From the NCBI GenBank assembly GCA_019187225.1, contig JABAQQ010000027.1:105390-169389 (forward strand): a stretch of DNA of 64,000 nucleotides, in the 5' to 3' direction. Shown here one piece after another: positions 34,981 through 44,851 of the stretch (positions are counted from its first letter, which is position 1; each line of letters begins with the position of its first letter). The position numbers and the translations under genes were made by a program. This DNA is from Saprospiraceae bacterium. GTDB taxonomy: Bacteria; Bacteroidota; Bacteroidia; Chitinophagales; Saprospiraceae. The notes under the pieces are model-generated. The model was given only the letters and a program-made list of their open reading frames with translations, had not been told where the DNA came from and did no database searches.

Positions 34981-36462
34981 ATGAATTACACTATTCCAGG
35001 AGTTTATGTAGAGGAAATCTCCGTATTTCCACCCTCTGTCGCCCAGGTGGAAACTGCCATCCCCGCTTTCGTTGGATACACCGAAAAAGCGGTGGATGCC
35101 AATGGGAATTCCCTGACCAATAAACCTACCCGGATCGGTTCGCTGCGGGATTTCGAGCGGCTCTTCGGGTCAGGACCGCACCCAACCATCTCCGCCATCA
35201 ATCTGGATGCCGGGAATAACTTTGTCAGCGCCGCACTCAGCGTCAGCCATTTTATGTACGACGCTGTACGATTGTTTTATGCCAATGGCGGCGGGGACTG
35301 TTACATTACATCGGTGGGCGCCGGATTTGCAACACCGGATAAAGGCGATTTTACCGCCGGTCTGGACGCCATAGAAAAAGTGGACGAACCCACCATACTC
35401 CTCTTCCCGGATGCTGTGAAGATCGCTCCTGCTTCTCCTCCCAGTGGCTCCGGCTTGTACGACGTTCAAAAATACGCGTTGGCGCAATGTGAGAAGCTGA
35501 AAGACCGCGTGACTGTATGCGATCTGTCGGCGGATGATCCCAAAGGCGATGTATTCCGCACCGGGATCGGCGTGAACGCGCTCAAATATGGGATGGCCTA
35601 TACGCCTTGGTTGAGAGTGGCCAATCCCAAAAATATTACCTATGCGGACCTGATGACGATGTCGCTTAATGTTGACGGCGCCTCCAAAACATTAAAAAGC
35701 CTGACGACTGACACCGGCATCCTGAAGATTATTGAGGATTACGAAGCGGTATTAAGCCCGGCATCTCCCCCATCTCCGCCGGCGGCCCCGGATCCGGTCG
35801 TTGTAGCGGGATTTGAACAGCAATTGCGCTCGGCTTTCGGCCTGTACAAATCCATTCTTGCCGGACTCAATAACGTGGCGTTGGAGTTTCCGCCCAGTGG
35901 AGCCGTTGCCGGCGTATATGCATACGTTGACCGCACAAGAGGTGTATGGAAAGCTCCCGCCAACGTCAGCCTCAACAGCGTGCAGGGCCCCGCCGTCACC
36001 TTCTCCGAATCGGAATTATCAGCCCTGAATATTGACGTCAACGCAGGCAAATCCATCAACGCGATTCGCCAGTTCGTTGGTAAAGGCACCCTGATCTTCG
36101 GCTCCCGCACCCTGGCCGGCAACGACAACGAATGGCGCTATGTCCCGGTGCGCCGTTTCTTCAACATGGTGGAAGAATCGGTCAAAAAAGCCACGGAACA
36201 GTTCGTCTTCGAACCCAATGACGCCAATACCTGGATCAAGGTAAAAGCGATGATCGAGAATTTCCTGCTGCTGCAATGGAGCCAGGGCGCGCTGGCAGGT
36301 TCCAAACCTGCGCAGGCTTTCTATGTCAAGGTAGGCCTCGGCGAAACCATGACGGCGCTCGATATTCTGGAAGGCCGCATGAACGTCGAGATTGGCATGG
36401 CAGCCGTGCGTCCCGCCGAATTTATCATCCTGAAATTCTCGCACAAAATGCAGGAAGCCTGA
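34981..36462 (+). CDS. eCIS contractile tail sheath protein
   Basis: 493 aa. The start YTIPGVYVEEISVFPPSVAQVETAIPAFVG is the standard phage/eCIS sheath N-terminus; the C-terminal domain is also clear (KGTLIFGSRTLAGNDNEWRYVPVRRFFNMVEES, FYVKVGLGETMTALDILEGR, RPAEFIILKFSHKM). Sheath subunits assemble around the inner tube and contract to drive it forward. Only one sheath gene is present, whereas AFP and PVC carry three. The low-complexity loop SPASPPSPPAAPDP near residue 260 lies in the variable insertion region. Confidence 0.95.
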   Translation: MNYTIPGVYVEEISVFPPSVAQVETAIPAFVGYTEKAVDANGNSLTNKPTRIGSLRDFERLFGSGPHPTISAINLDAGNNFVSAALSVSHFMYDAVRLFYANGGGDCYITSVGAGFATPDKGDFTAGLDAIEKVDEPTILLFPDAVKIAPASPPSGSGLYDVQKYALAQCEKLKDRVTVCDLSADDPKGDVFRTGIGVNALKYGMAYTPWLRVANPKNITYADLMTMSLNVDGASKTLKSLTTDTGILKIIEDYEAVLSPASPPSPPAAPDPVVVAGFEQQLRSAFGLYKSILAGLNNVALEFPPSGAVAGVYAYVDRTRGVWKAPANVSLNSVQGPAVTFSESELSALNIDVNAGKSINAIRQFVGKGTLIFGSRTLAGNDNEWRYVPVRRFFNMVEESVKKATEQFVFEPNDANTWIKVKAMIENFLLLQWSQGALAGSKPAQAFYVKVGLGETMTALDILEGRMNVEIGMAAVRPAEFIILKFSHKMQEA

Positions 36463-36505
36463 TCATTTCTGAAAACTCATTTTTCCATTTCTAAAAATAT
36501 TCAAC

Positions 36506-36943
36506 ATGGCAGATACTTATCCCTTACCCAAGTTTCACTTCCAGGTGGAATGGGGTGGCGCTCAAATCGGGTTCACAGAAGTTTCCGGTCTCGACCGGGA
36601 AACCGAAGTCATTGAATACCGGCACGGACAAAGTCCTGAATACCACAAGATTAAATTTCCCGGTTTGACCAAATACTCAAATATAACGCTGAAAAGGGGT
36701 ACCTTCAAATCGGACCGCGATTTCCATGCCTTTTGGGAATTGGGCCCCAATTTCCAGACGATAGCCCGGCGTGACATCACCATCAGCCTGCTGGACGAAA
36801 CCCACAATCCGATCGTGGTGTGGAAAGTCAAAAAGGCATGGCCGGTAAAAGTGCAGTCCACCGACCTGAAAGCGGATGGAAACGAAGTGGCCATCGAAAC
36901 GCTGGAATTGGCCCATGAAGGCATCAACGTCGAATACATGTAA
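36506..36943 (+). CDS. eCIS inner tube protein (gp19 family), first copy
   Basis: 145 aa. T4 gp19-like tube fold: PLPKFHFQVEWGGAQIGFTEVSGLDRETEVIEYRHG, FPGLTKYSNITLKRGTF, RDITISLLDETHNPIVVWKVKKAWPVKVQ, AIETLELAHEG. Hexamers of this protein form the rigid tube inside the sheath. It follows the sheath gene by 43 bases, the order seen in most contractile injection loci. Confidence 0.95.
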   Translation: MADTYPLPKFHFQVEWGGAQIGFTEVSGLDRETEVIEYRHGQSPEYHKIKFPGLTKYSNITLKRGTFKSDRDFHAFWELGPNFQTIARRDITISLLDETHNPIVVWKVKKAWPVKVQSTDLKADGNEVAIETLELAHEGINVEYM

Positions 36944-36948
36944 ACGCT

Positions 36949-37404
36949 ATGGCATTCTACTATCCACCACCGGGGTTTCATTTCAAGGTCGAATTTCTCG
37001 ATATCCAGGCTGTGGAGAATGATATTCTGTTCCAGTCGGTATCGGGATTGAATGTGACGGTACAAACGGAAACGATCAAGGAAGGAGGCGAGAACCGCTT
37101 CGAACACGTCGTGCCTGCGCGCACCAAGTACAACGACCTGGTGTTGAAGCGGGGTGTCTTGAAAGACTCCGGAGTTATCGAGTGGTGCAGGGCTGCTATT
37201 GAAAATTATGAGTTCAAACCCATCAAGGTGATCGTCCACCTGCTGGATGAAAACCACGCCACCCTTATTAAATGGGAACTCACCCACGCCTGGCCGAAAA
37301 AATGGTCGGTTGCCGATATGAATGCCGAACAAAGCGCTGTGTTGGTTGAAACCATCGAACTGAATTATAACTTTTTCACGGTCAATCACTCGCCGCCGCC
37401 ATAA
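36949..37404 (+). CDS. eCIS inner tube protein (gp19 family), second copy
   Basis: 151 aa paralogue of the preceding gene: FHFKVEFLDIQAVENDILFQSVSGLNVTVQTE, VVPARTKYNDLVLKRGVL, VIVHLLDENHATLIKWELTHAWPKKWSVADMNAEQ, ETIELNYNFF. In AFP/PVC the equivalent second tube protein makes the tube-baseplate transition. Separated from the first copy by five bases. No signal or membrane segment. Confidence 0.93.
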   Translation: MAFYYPPPGFHFKVEFLDIQAVENDILFQSVSGLNVTVQTETIKEGGENRFEHVVPARTKYNDLVLKRGVLKDSGVIEWCRAAIENYEFKPIKVIVHLLDENHATLIKWELTHAWPKKWSVADMNAEQSAVLVETIELNYNFFTVNHSPPP

Positions 37405-37459
37405 ATCAGACTGCCCGATATGGGAGGTGTTTTTTGAACTATTCATTGTATTCACACAC

Positions 37460-37633
37460 ATGCCAATCGAAATAAAGGAATTGCACATCAAAGGGGTCAT
37501 CGGCCAGGAACCCGCTTCTAAAAGCGACACAAGCTCGACGGCCGGAACCGGAACAGACGACCAGCAGGAAGCGATCATCGCAGCCTGTGTCGAAAAAGTG
37601 CTTAAAATCCTGAAGGATAAAAAAGAACGGTAA
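37460..37633 (+). CDS. DUF5908 small eCIS-associated protein
   Basis: 57 aa. MPIEIKELHIKGVI at the start and IIAACVEKVLKILKDKKER at the end match the DUF5908 pattern found in Bacteroidota beside contractile injection genes. The middle is a short hydrophilic linker. It ends directly at the ATG of the next gene (TAA then ATG), so translation is probably coupled. Function is unknown. A GTG at 37427 would add 11 residues; the ATG at 37460 gives the conserved start. Confidence 0.8.
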   Translation: MPIEIKELHIKGVIGQEPASKSDTSSTAGTGTDDQQEAIIAACVEKVLKILKDKKER

Positions 37634-38317
37634 ATGGAACGACATCCGACAAAGTTGGAGATCATCGCGCACAGCGATCAGGAAATGAACGACGAGGTGG
37701 GGCGCTTCACCCTGCCGGTCAACCCTGAGCAATATGCGCAAAAATTTACGGTCAAATACGACGCCAAGGTTCCCCCCGGCGGATCGGGCGTGGAAGAGCG
37801 TTTCTTGTCCTCCGGGCCGGAAGAACTGCGGCTGGATTTTGTGTTCGACAGCACCGGAACCATTTATGGTTATGTACATGAGGGGAAAAGCGTGCCGCTG
37901 CAAATTCAGGAATTCAAGCAGGTGGTTTATGACCTGGCAGGTGATATCCACCAGCCGCGTTTCCTGAAGTTGATGGGAATGAACATTAATTTCCCCTGTA
38001 TCCTGACGGATTTGCAGATCACCTATACGTTGTTCAAACCCGACGGAACACCCATACGGGCCAAACTGAGCGCTACTTTCCTGAATTTCAAGGAAACCCG
38101 GCGACGTGTTGCGGAAGAAAATAAAAATTCGCCCGACCTGACCCATGTCCGCAAGGTGAATGATGGAGATAAGTTGCCGCTCATGGCATTCCGGATTTAC
38201 AAGGATACAAGGTATTATCTGGAAGTGGCGAAAGTCAACGGTTTGACAAACTTCAGACAATTGCGAACGGGCCAGGATGTGATTTTTCCACCTATTGAAA
38301 AGAATACCGGTACATGA
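37634..38317 (+). CDS. LysM-domain eCIS hub/baseplate protein (Cis7-like)
   Basis: 227 aa. The N-terminal part (LTLPVNPEQY-like FTLPVNPEQYAQKFTVKYD, PEELRLDFVFDSTGTIYG, FLKLMGMNINFPCILTDLQITYTLFKPDGTPIRAKLSATFLNF) is typical of the eCIS/phage hub protein that joins tube and spike; the end resembles a LysM module (RKVNDGDKLPLMAFRIYKDTRYYLEVAKVNGL, LRTGQDVIFPP). The ATG of the spike gene overlaps its stop by four bases. Confidence 0.9.
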   Translation: MERHPTKLEIIAHSDQEMNDEVGRFTLPVNPEQYAQKFTVKYDAKVPPGGSGVEERFLSSGPEELRLDFVFDSTGTIYGYVHEGKSVPLQIQEFKQVVYDLAGDIHQPRFLKLMGMNINFPCILTDLQITYTLFKPDGTPIRAKLSATFLNFKETRRRVAEENKNSPDLTHVRKVNDGDKLPLMAFRIYKDTRYYLEVAKVNGLTNFRQLRTGQDVIFPPIEKNTGT

Positions 38318-40062
38318 GCGACGAACGTATACTACCTGTGAAGGCGCAAGCCGGCAACATCAGTTTTTCTGTCCTGGCCAACGGAACCGAGGTGTCCTCC
38401 ACGACGGAAATTCTCTCGGTGCTTACCCAAAAAGAGGCAAACCGGATCCCAATGGCGCGACTGGTGATCCGTGATGGCAATGCTGCGACGGAAGATTTTG
38501 CCGTCAGCAACGAGGGCACCTTCCTCCCCGGCAGCGAACTGGAAATCAAGGCGGGTTACGATCAACAGTACGAAACCATTTTTAAAGGCATTGTTGTCCG
38601 GCATGGTATCCAGGTGATGCAAAACGGCGCTTCCGTTTTACAGGTGGAATGCAGAGACAAAGCAGTAAAAATGACGGTGGGGCGCCACAACAAGTATTTT
38701 ACCGAAGTGAAAGACAGCGATGTCATGGAGGAGTTGATCGGCGCATACGGACTCAAGGCGAATGTCGAATCCACCCCGTTGAAACACAAGGAGCTGGTAC
38801 AATACTACAGCACGGATTGGGATTTTCTGCTGTCGCGGGCTGAAATGAACGGCAAGCTCGTCCTGGTGAGTGATGGCGAGATCAACGTGAAAGCGCCGGT
38901 GATGTCGGGTAGTGCGTCTTTGTCACTCACGTATGGCGATACCTTGTATGAATTTGAAGCGGAAATGGATGCCCGCCACCAATTCAAGTCAGTGAAATGC
39001 AGGACCTGGGATCAGGCGAAACAAGCTGTGGCGGAGGAGGAAGCATCCAAGCCGGCTGCCAACGGGATGGGCGATGTTACAGAGGATAAACTGGCTTCCG
39101 CGATTGGACTGAGCAGCCTCGACTACATGCACGGCGGGCAGCTGGTAAACCAGGAGTTAAAAGCCTGGGCGGATGCACAATTGGTCAAAAGTCATCTGGC
39201 GAAGATCGTGGGCCGTGCCAAATTGCGCGGCTACCCGAAACTGAAATTGGGCGACCTCGTGTCTTTTGCAGGCGTTGGAAAAAGATTTACCGGCAAAGGA
39301 TACGTCACCGCCGTCCGCCACGAATGGAACAACGGCGAATGGTATACCGGTATACAGTTTGGCCGTTCCCCTGATTGGTTCTATGAAGAGTACGACGTCA
39401 CTGAAAAACCGGCTTCCGGTTTGGTGCCCGCCGTCAGTGGTCTTCAGGCCGGTATCGTTACCAAACTGGAAGGGGATCCGGATGGCGAATTCCGGATAAA
39501 AGTCCGCTTGCCGCTTGTTGACGCCGGCCACGAGGGGATTTGGGCCAGGCAGGCGAGCTTAGATGCCGGCAACAACCGCGGCTGGGTGTTCCGGCCCGAA
39601 ATCAACGACGAAGTCATCGTGGGCTTTATCAACGATGATCCCAGAGAGCCCGTGGTGCTCGGTATGTTGCACAGCAGCGCTCAGGCAGCCCCCATCGAAC
39701 CCAAAGACGACAACCACGAAAAAGGACTGCTGACCCGCAGCGAGATAAAACTGCATTTCGACGACGATAAAAAAATACTGACGCTGGCTACACCGGCCGG
39801 CAAAACCATGGTATTTGACGAAGACGCCGGCGAAATCCGGATAGAAGACGAAAACGGGAACAAAATTGTCATGGATTCGAATGGGATTTTAATAGAAAGC
39901 GCCAAAGACATTGTGCTCAAAGCCACCGGTGATATCAAAGCGGAAGGGGTGAACATCCAGCAAAAATCATCGGCACAGTTCAAACTGGAAGGTGGTGCAG
40001 GCATGGAAGTCAAAAGTTCAGCCATTACCACTGTCAAAGGAAGTCTTGTACAAATCAATTAA
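38314..40062 (+). CDS. VgrG-like spike protein (Cis8-like)
   Basis: 582 aa. N-terminal phage gpD-like hub domain (IPMARLVIRDGNA, DSDVMEELIGAYGL, YYSTDWDFLLSRAEMNGKLVLV) and a gp5-type OB fold near residues 370-460 (GIVTKLEGDPDGEFRIKVRLPLVD, GIWARQASLDAGNNRGWVFRPEINDEVIVGFINDDPREPVVLGMLHS), then a beta-helix tail of short repeats (AGEIRIEDENGNKIVMDSNG, ESAKDIVLKATGDIKAEG). This trimeric needle carries the PAAR tip, whose gene follows after 11 bases. No effector domain is fused to its end. Confidence 0.95.
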   Translation: MSDERILPVKAQAGNISFSVLANGTEVSSTTEILSVLTQKEANRIPMARLVIRDGNAATEDFAVSNEGTFLPGSELEIKAGYDQQYETIFKGIVVRHGIQVMQNGASVLQVECRDKAVKMTVGRHNKYFTEVKDSDVMEELIGAYGLKANVESTPLKHKELVQYYSTDWDFLLSRAEMNGKLVLVSDGEINVKAPVMSGSASLSLTYGDTLYEFEAEMDARHQFKSVKCRTWDQAKQAVAEEEASKPAANGMGDVTEDKLASAIGLSSLDYMHGGQLVNQELKAWADAQLVKSHLAKIVGRAKLRGYPKLKLGDLVSFAGVGKRFTGKGYVTAVRHEWNNGEWYTGIQFGRSPDWFYEEYDVTEKPASGLVPAVSGLQAGIVTKLEGDPDGEFRIKVRLPLVDAGHEGIWARQASLDAGNNRGWVFRPEINDEVIVGFINDDPREPVVLGMLHSSAQAAPIEPKDDNHEKGLLTRSEIKLHFDDDKKILTLATPAGKTMVFDEDAGEIRIEDENGNKIVMDSNGILIESAKDIVLKATGDIKAEGVNIQQKSSAQFKLEGGAGMEVKSSAITTVKGSLVQIN

Positions 40063-40073
40063 ACCACAATTCT

Positions 40074-40364
40074 ATGCCACCAGCAGCAAGAGTAGGCGAT
40101 ATGCATGTTTGTCCGATGGTGACGGGCACAGTGCCCCATGTCGGAGGACCGGTCATGCCGCCGGGCGCTCCGACGGTCATGATCGGCGGAATGCCCGCAG
40201 CCCGGGTAGGCGATATGGTCACCTGTACGGGGCCGCCCGATTCGATCATTAAAGGCTCGGGTACCGTCATGATCGGCGGAATGCCCGCGGCCAGAATGGG
40301 AGATACTACGGCACACGGAGGCAGCATTATACTGGGCTGTATGACGGTCATGATCGGCGGTTGA
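40074..40364 (+). CDS. PAAR-domain spike tip protein
   Basis: 96 aa. Two PAAR halves are visible (PAARVGDMHVCPM, GGMPAARVGDMVTCTG, GGMPAARMGDTTAHGGSII), ending TVMIGG. The conserved His and Cys residues bind the single metal at the cone tip. It sharpens the VgrG-like spike. Length and composition are normal for stand-alone PAAR proteins of eCIS. Confidence 0.95.
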   Translation: MPPAARVGDMHVCPMVTGTVPHVGGPVMPPGAPTVMIGGMPAARVGDMVTCTGPPDSIIKGSGTVMIGGMPAARMGDTTAHGGSIILGCMTVMIGG

Positions 40365-40455
40365 AGCGATGCTATTGACGTTGCGGGCAAGCAGAGATCG
40401 GACAACGGATATCGTATCAGATCAAGCATCATTTGAATTTTCAATCTGGGTAAAT

Positions 40456-40869
40456 ATGTCGCAAAATCGCTCTTTTTTAGGAACTGGATGGAGCTTTCCG
40501 CCCACCTTCGACCGCAACCTGAAAAGTGTATTGATGGTGTCGGACCTGGACGATATTGTCCAAAGCCTTACCATCCTGCTCGATACCAGCCTGGGCGAAC
40601 GGGTCATGCAGCCGAAATATGGCGCCAACTTAGATAAAATGGTCTTCGAGCCCATCAATACGGCCACCCTGGCCGAAATAGATGATATCGTCCGGACCGC
40701 CATCATTTATCACGAACCGCGTATCCGGCTGATCGAAGTAACCATGGCAACCCATCTGCAAAACGAAGGCATGCTACCCATCAATATCGTATTTGAAGTG
40801 CGCAGCACCAACAGCCGTTTCAATTTTGTCTACCCGTTTTATCTCCGGGAAGGCACTGCCGGCCCGTGA
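40456..40869 (+). CDS. gp25-family baseplate protein (Cis9-like)
   Basis: 137 aa. LGTGWSFPPTFDR, VSDLDDIVQSLTILLDTSLGERVMQPKYGANLDKMVFEPIN, EIDDIVRTAIIYHEPRI, and INIVFEVRSTNSRFNFVYPFYL are diagnostic of the GPW/gp25 family, which initiates sheath assembly at the baseplate and has a lysozyme-like EPR-type motif (YHEPRI). The frame opens at 40369, but the ATG at 40456 (MSQNRSFLG) fits the family. Confidence 0.93.
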   Translation: MSQNRSFLGTGWSFPPTFDRNLKSVLMVSDLDDIVQSLTILLDTSLGERVMQPKYGANLDKMVFEPINTATLAEIDDIVRTAIIYHEPRIRLIEVTMATHLQNEGMLPINIVFEVRSTNSRFNFVYPFYLREGTAGP

Positions 40870-40932
40870 AAAATACTACTGTTCATTGCCCCGGATATAT
40901 ATTCAATCATTAACTCATAAATACTTCATTGG

Positions 40933-43900
40933 ATGGCTCAAACAACCGACATCGTCAGGAATACCATCAAACGCGACGGTGTTAGTCAGCGCCAACGCAG
41001 GGCTCCCGCATTGGACCCTTCCGCTATTCAGATAGATGGACGGACGCTGGAGGATTTCCTGGTGTTTGCACTGGAATTTTCCAAACAGGTATGGTATTTC
41101 AACCTGTCTGATCAAAGGGAGAGCGACTGGCAGGACTTCTGGAAATGCGATCCGACGGTAGTCATAGCCGCCATTGAAAAAACAAATCCGCTGCCCTTAA
41201 AAAAGACATACGAACAGATATTGCCCGATACGCCCGGCATAACGGGCTTACATCAATTGATACAAACCCTGACCGGAATCGCCCGCCAGATTGATTTCTG
41301 GTACGTCAATCTCATGGAAGGGTCTGATTTTAAGACAGAGATACAACGCCTGATCGGGGCGAATTTCAATACGCTGCTGCCCCTGCTGGTGAGTTATGAA
41401 AAAGGAGCAAAATCCCTGTTCCCGAATTACCCGGGTCCGCTCCGCGAAGATTATACGGGATTTTCAGGCGTATGGCATTTTTCCCTGAGCGCCTGGGACG
41501 ATATCGAGCCGAACATCAGTCTGTATCAACCGAAGGTGGAGATCGGTTCGGATGAGCCGGTCGCCTGCATTGCCGATTTCAGCGAAGCGGAAAGGCTGGC
41601 AGCGGCCTATGCCCGTCTGAGTGAGTTGCTGACCAATACTTACAATGTTTACTTTCATATTATTCAGATATCGCCGGCTTATTTCAAGGACAGCCTGGCC
41701 CGGAAAGACCACCCGCCCCACCTGGCCTTGTTCATCACTTTCCTGATGTTGTACCAGCAGGTGCAGGCCGACCTGAACGGTTTTACTGCCAAGCACCTCG
41801 ACTTCTTTTATAAAGATGTGCTGGGCCTGAAAACAAAGGCTGCTGTCTCCGATAAGGTGCACCTTTTCTTCGAATTGGCCAAAAATGTTCCGGAATACGA
41901 ATTACTTGCACTCATCCGGTTCAAAGCTGGCAAGGATAATACCGGTAAAGACCTGTTTTACACCCTTGATAAAAATACCGTGCTGAATACGGCGAAAGTG
42001 GAAAGCCTGCGGACGGTGTTTCTCGCGCTGAGGGAAAATCCGGTCAGCCATGCCAGGGAAGTGAGCAATGTGTACGCAGCGCCGGTAGCCAATTCTGTCG
42101 ACGGGCTCGGCGCGGAAATTACAGACAAAGAGAACCCTTCCTGGGCAACGTTGGGCGCTACGCAGATGCCCAAAGCTTCAATGGGATTTGCGCTGGCTTC
42201 CCGTGAATTACTGCTGGGGGAAGGGAAACGCATCATTACACTGCGCATCTTTACGCAATCCGAGCCGCCTGCGATTCCCCAAACGCAACGACCGTTCGAT
42301 ATTTTTCTGAGCGGGAAAAAAGAATGGATCAGCGTCGCGTCACCGAATGTACAAATTGAAAACAGCCCGAAAAAACACATCCTGATAACATTTACCCTCG
42401 AAGCCGATGCGCCGGCTGTTGTTCCCTTCGATGCCAAAGCGCTGAAAGAACAATTGGGTACAACGCTGCCGGTGATGAAAATCCTCCTGCATCAGCCCAC
42501 CGGCACCGCCGCTAACGCCTATTACTACTATGAAAAGTTGCGCCGCTTAAAAATTGAAAAGATACAATTGACCGTCACTGCGGAGGAAATACAACAGGTG
42601 ATGGCTTTCAATGACGAAGGAGCGGTGGACACCAAAAAACCTTTCATGCCCTTCGGATCGAGCCCGAAGGCCGGATCGAGTTTTTATGTGGGAAATGCCG
42701 AGGCGTTTCAGAAAAGCCTGGATACCGCAACGTTAAAGCTGGAATGGGAAGGTGTGCCGCAAAATTTCAGCAGGTACTACCAGGGTTACGAATTGCCTTT
42801 GGTGAACATTGAAACAGACCCAACCAAAGCGGCAAATGATCAACCGGATATCGAACCGGTTGATTTTGGGATCAAATGTTATATTAACAAAAACGGTACG
42901 CCGTATGAAATAACCGGTTCGCCCAACCCGAGGCCTATGTTCGGCAATTTGACGAACAGTGGTACCGATCCGAATGCCGTTGTAACACCCAATCACGAAA
43001 ACGACATTATCTTAACACATGTCCACCTCGCCCATGCTTTCCCTGCGGACGAAATCGAAAATTACGGGATCGAAACAAAAGACGGATTTATAAAAATTGA
43101 TCTGCAACGGGACTTCGAGCACGACCAGTTCCAAAAGGTACTCACCCGGCAAATGCTTGCCGCAGCCAAATTTTCAACAAGGATCATCGGGGCCTATTAC
43201 CGGAATACAGATTCAATCATTAAAGCCATTTCCACAACGGATGTGTCGAATTTGGAAGTCGTCATACCCAAAGCCCCCTACACCCCCGTTCTCAAATCCC
43301 TTACCCTGAACTATACATCCGCCGCAGATACGACGATTGCTGCCGACCAGTTACAATTCCTGCATCTGCATCCCTTTCCGAATACCTACCATCCCTTTAA
43401 AAATGCCGGCGGCCAGTTTTTACTGCCTCAATTCACGACCGGACAAACGATCCCTCTGGTGGATGCCGAAGAAGTGAAAATGTTCTCCTTTGTCCCCCCG
43501 GCATCAACGGTTACCGGCACGAAAACAGCCGTTCTGAAGGAAAGTAAGTCCAAGTCTGTCCGCCTGCCTTCTCCGCTGCTGCAACCAACTTCCCTGGAAG
43601 AGGGCGCCCTGCTGATCGGTCTCAGCCAACTACAACCTTTACAAAGTTTGTTGATGCTCTTCCAGGTCGTCGAAAACTCGGCGGATGCCGAAATACCGAA
43701 AGCCAAACTCCGGTGGCACTACCTGGCCGACAATTCCTGGCATGCTTTCGAAGAGCACCAGATCGCCGGCGACACCACCGACGAACTCACCACTTCGGGC
43801 ATCGTGGAACTGAGCATTCCGGAAGGCATCAACCGGAATAATACCATCCTGCCACCCGAACTGCACTGGTTGAAAGTGTCCGTCACCCGAAACACAGGCG

Positions 43901-44826
43901 CTGTCAGTCGCCTGATCAATGTACACGCTCAAGCCGCGCGGGTGACATTTCAGGACAATGCCAACGACCCCGCCCATTTGGAAAAGCCCCTGGCCGCCGA
44001 AACCATCGCCAAACTGGAAGCTGCCGACAGCGCGCTCAAATCCATCCATCAACTCTACGAATCCTTTGGCGGCCTGCCTGCCGAAACACCGCTGAATTTT
44101 TATACGCGCATCAGCGAGCGGCTGCGGCATAAAGGAAGAGCCATTGCCCAATTCGACTACGAACGATTGATCCTGGATGCCTTCCCTGCCATATACAAAG
44201 TCAAATGTGTCAATCATACCGACAGAGACTACCAATTACACCCCGGTCATGTATTGATATCCGTTGTGCCCGATTTTACAAAACTAAAGGCCGTTGACCG
44301 CCTCGAACCCAAAGTCACGCTGGCCAGGCTGGAGGAGATCAAGCGCTATCTCGAAGAACGAAACACCGCCTTCGTTTGCGCGGCAGATACCACGCTTCAC
44401 GTATTGAACCCCGATTATCAAAAAATTGCAGTGGATTTTGAAGTCCGGTTTATGCCCGATGTGACCGCTGTAGATTTTCACCTGCGCAAACTCCGCGAAG
44501 CCATCATCCGCTTCCTATCGCCCTGGGCGTATGAAGACGGCGCCGAGATCAATTTCGGTGGCAAAATGTATAAATCGTCTATCCTGAATTTTGTGGAAGA
44601 ACAGCCCTACGTAGATTATGTCGCGCATTTTAAGATGATGCGGCATGATGCTACCCAGGACCTGAATGAAATCGAAGCGGATAACCCGCGCTCCATTATT
44701 ATACCTGATAAGGATAAAATTACTATCAGGCCAATTCTGATAGATAACTATTGCCCTGCAGAAAACCTGCAAAAAGGAAAAACCCTGGGCTATCTGACAT
44801 TAGAAGAAACCCCCATCATCAGCTGA
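40933..44826 (+). CDS. Baseplate J-like protein (Cis11-like)
   Basis: 1297 aa. Wedge protein of the baseplate. The N-terminal region (EDFLVFALEFSKQVWYFNLSDQR, DWQDFWKCDPTVVIAAIE) and the C-terminal baseplate J domain (LNFYTRISERLRHKGRAIAQFDYERLILDAFPAIYKVKCVNHT, LHPGHVLISVVPD, LARLEEIKRYLEERNT, VDFEVRFMPDVTAVDFHLRKLREAIIRFLSPWAY, GAEINFGGKMYKSSILNFVEEQPYVDYVAHFKM) match the eCIS Cis11 type. The central 800 residues are a variable beta-rich block. Followed after 25 bases by the fibre gene. Confidence 0.92.
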   Translation: MAQTTDIVRNTIKRDGVSQRQRRAPALDPSAIQIDGRTLEDFLVFALEFSKQVWYFNLSDQRESDWQDFWKCDPTVVIAAIEKTNPLPLKKTYEQILPDTPGITGLHQLIQTLTGIARQIDFWYVNLMEGSDFKTEIQRLIGANFNTLLPLLVSYEKGAKSLFPNYPGPLREDYTGFSGVWHFSLSAWDDIEPNISLYQPKVEIGSDEPVACIADFSEAERLAAAYARLSELLTNTYNVYFHIIQISPAYFKDSLARKDHPPHLALFITFLMLYQQVQADLNGFTAKHLDFFYKDVLGLKTKAAVSDKVHLFFELAKNVPEYELLALIRFKAGKDNTGKDLFYTLDKNTVLNTAKVESLRTVFLALRENPVSHAREVSNVYAAPVANSVDGLGAEITDKENPSWATLGATQMPKASMGFALASRELLLGEGKRIITLRIFTQSEPPAIPQTQRPFDIFLSGKKEWISVASPNVQIENSPKKHILITFTLEADAPAVVPFDAKALKEQLGTTLPVMKILLHQPTGTAANAYYYYEKLRRLKIEKIQLTVTAEEIQQVMAFNDEGAVDTKKPFMPFGSSPKAGSSFYVGNAEAFQKSLDTATLKLEWEGVPQNFSRYYQGYELPLVNIETDPTKAANDQPDIEPVDFGIKCYINKNGTPYEITGSPNPRPMFGNLTNSGTDPNAVVTPNHENDIILTHVHLAHAFPADEIENYGIETKDGFIKIDLQRDFEHDQFQKVLTRQMLAAAKFSTRIIGAYYRNTDSIIKAISTTDVSNLEVVIPKAPYTPVLKSLTLNYTSAADTTIAADQLQFLHLHPFPNTYHPFKNAGGQFLLPQFTTGQTIPLVDAEEVKMFSFVPPASTVTGTKTAVLKESKSKSVRLPSPLLQPTSLEEGALLIGLSQLQPLQSLLMLFQVVENSADAEIPKAKLRWHYLADNSWHAFEEHQIAGDTTDELTTSGIVELSIPEGINRNNTILPPELHWLKVSVTRNTGAVSRLINVHAQAARVTFQDNANDPAHLEKPLAAETIAKLEAADSALKSIHQLYESFGGLPAETPLNFYTRISERLRHKGRAIAQFDYERLILDAFPAIYKVKCVNHTDRDYQLHPGHVLISVVPDFTKLKAVDRLEPKVTLARLEEIKRYLEERNTAFVCAADTTLHVLNPDYQKIAVDFEVRFMPDVTAVDFHLRKLREAIIRFLSPWAYEDGAEINFGGKMYKSSILNFVEEQPYVDYVAHFKMMRHDATQDLNEIEADNPRSIIIPDKDKITIRPILIDNYCPAENLQKGKTLGYLTLEETPIIS

Positions 44827-44851
44827 GTTTTAAAAAATAAATTTTTCGGCC

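Noticed and set aside
34981-40869. Interpretation as a prophage tail or a type VI secretion system
   Set aside because: No capsid, portal, terminase, lysis or integrase genes, and no TssJLM membrane complex or ClpV; DUF4255, DUF4157, LysM hub and eCIS tape measure proteins point to an eCIS.
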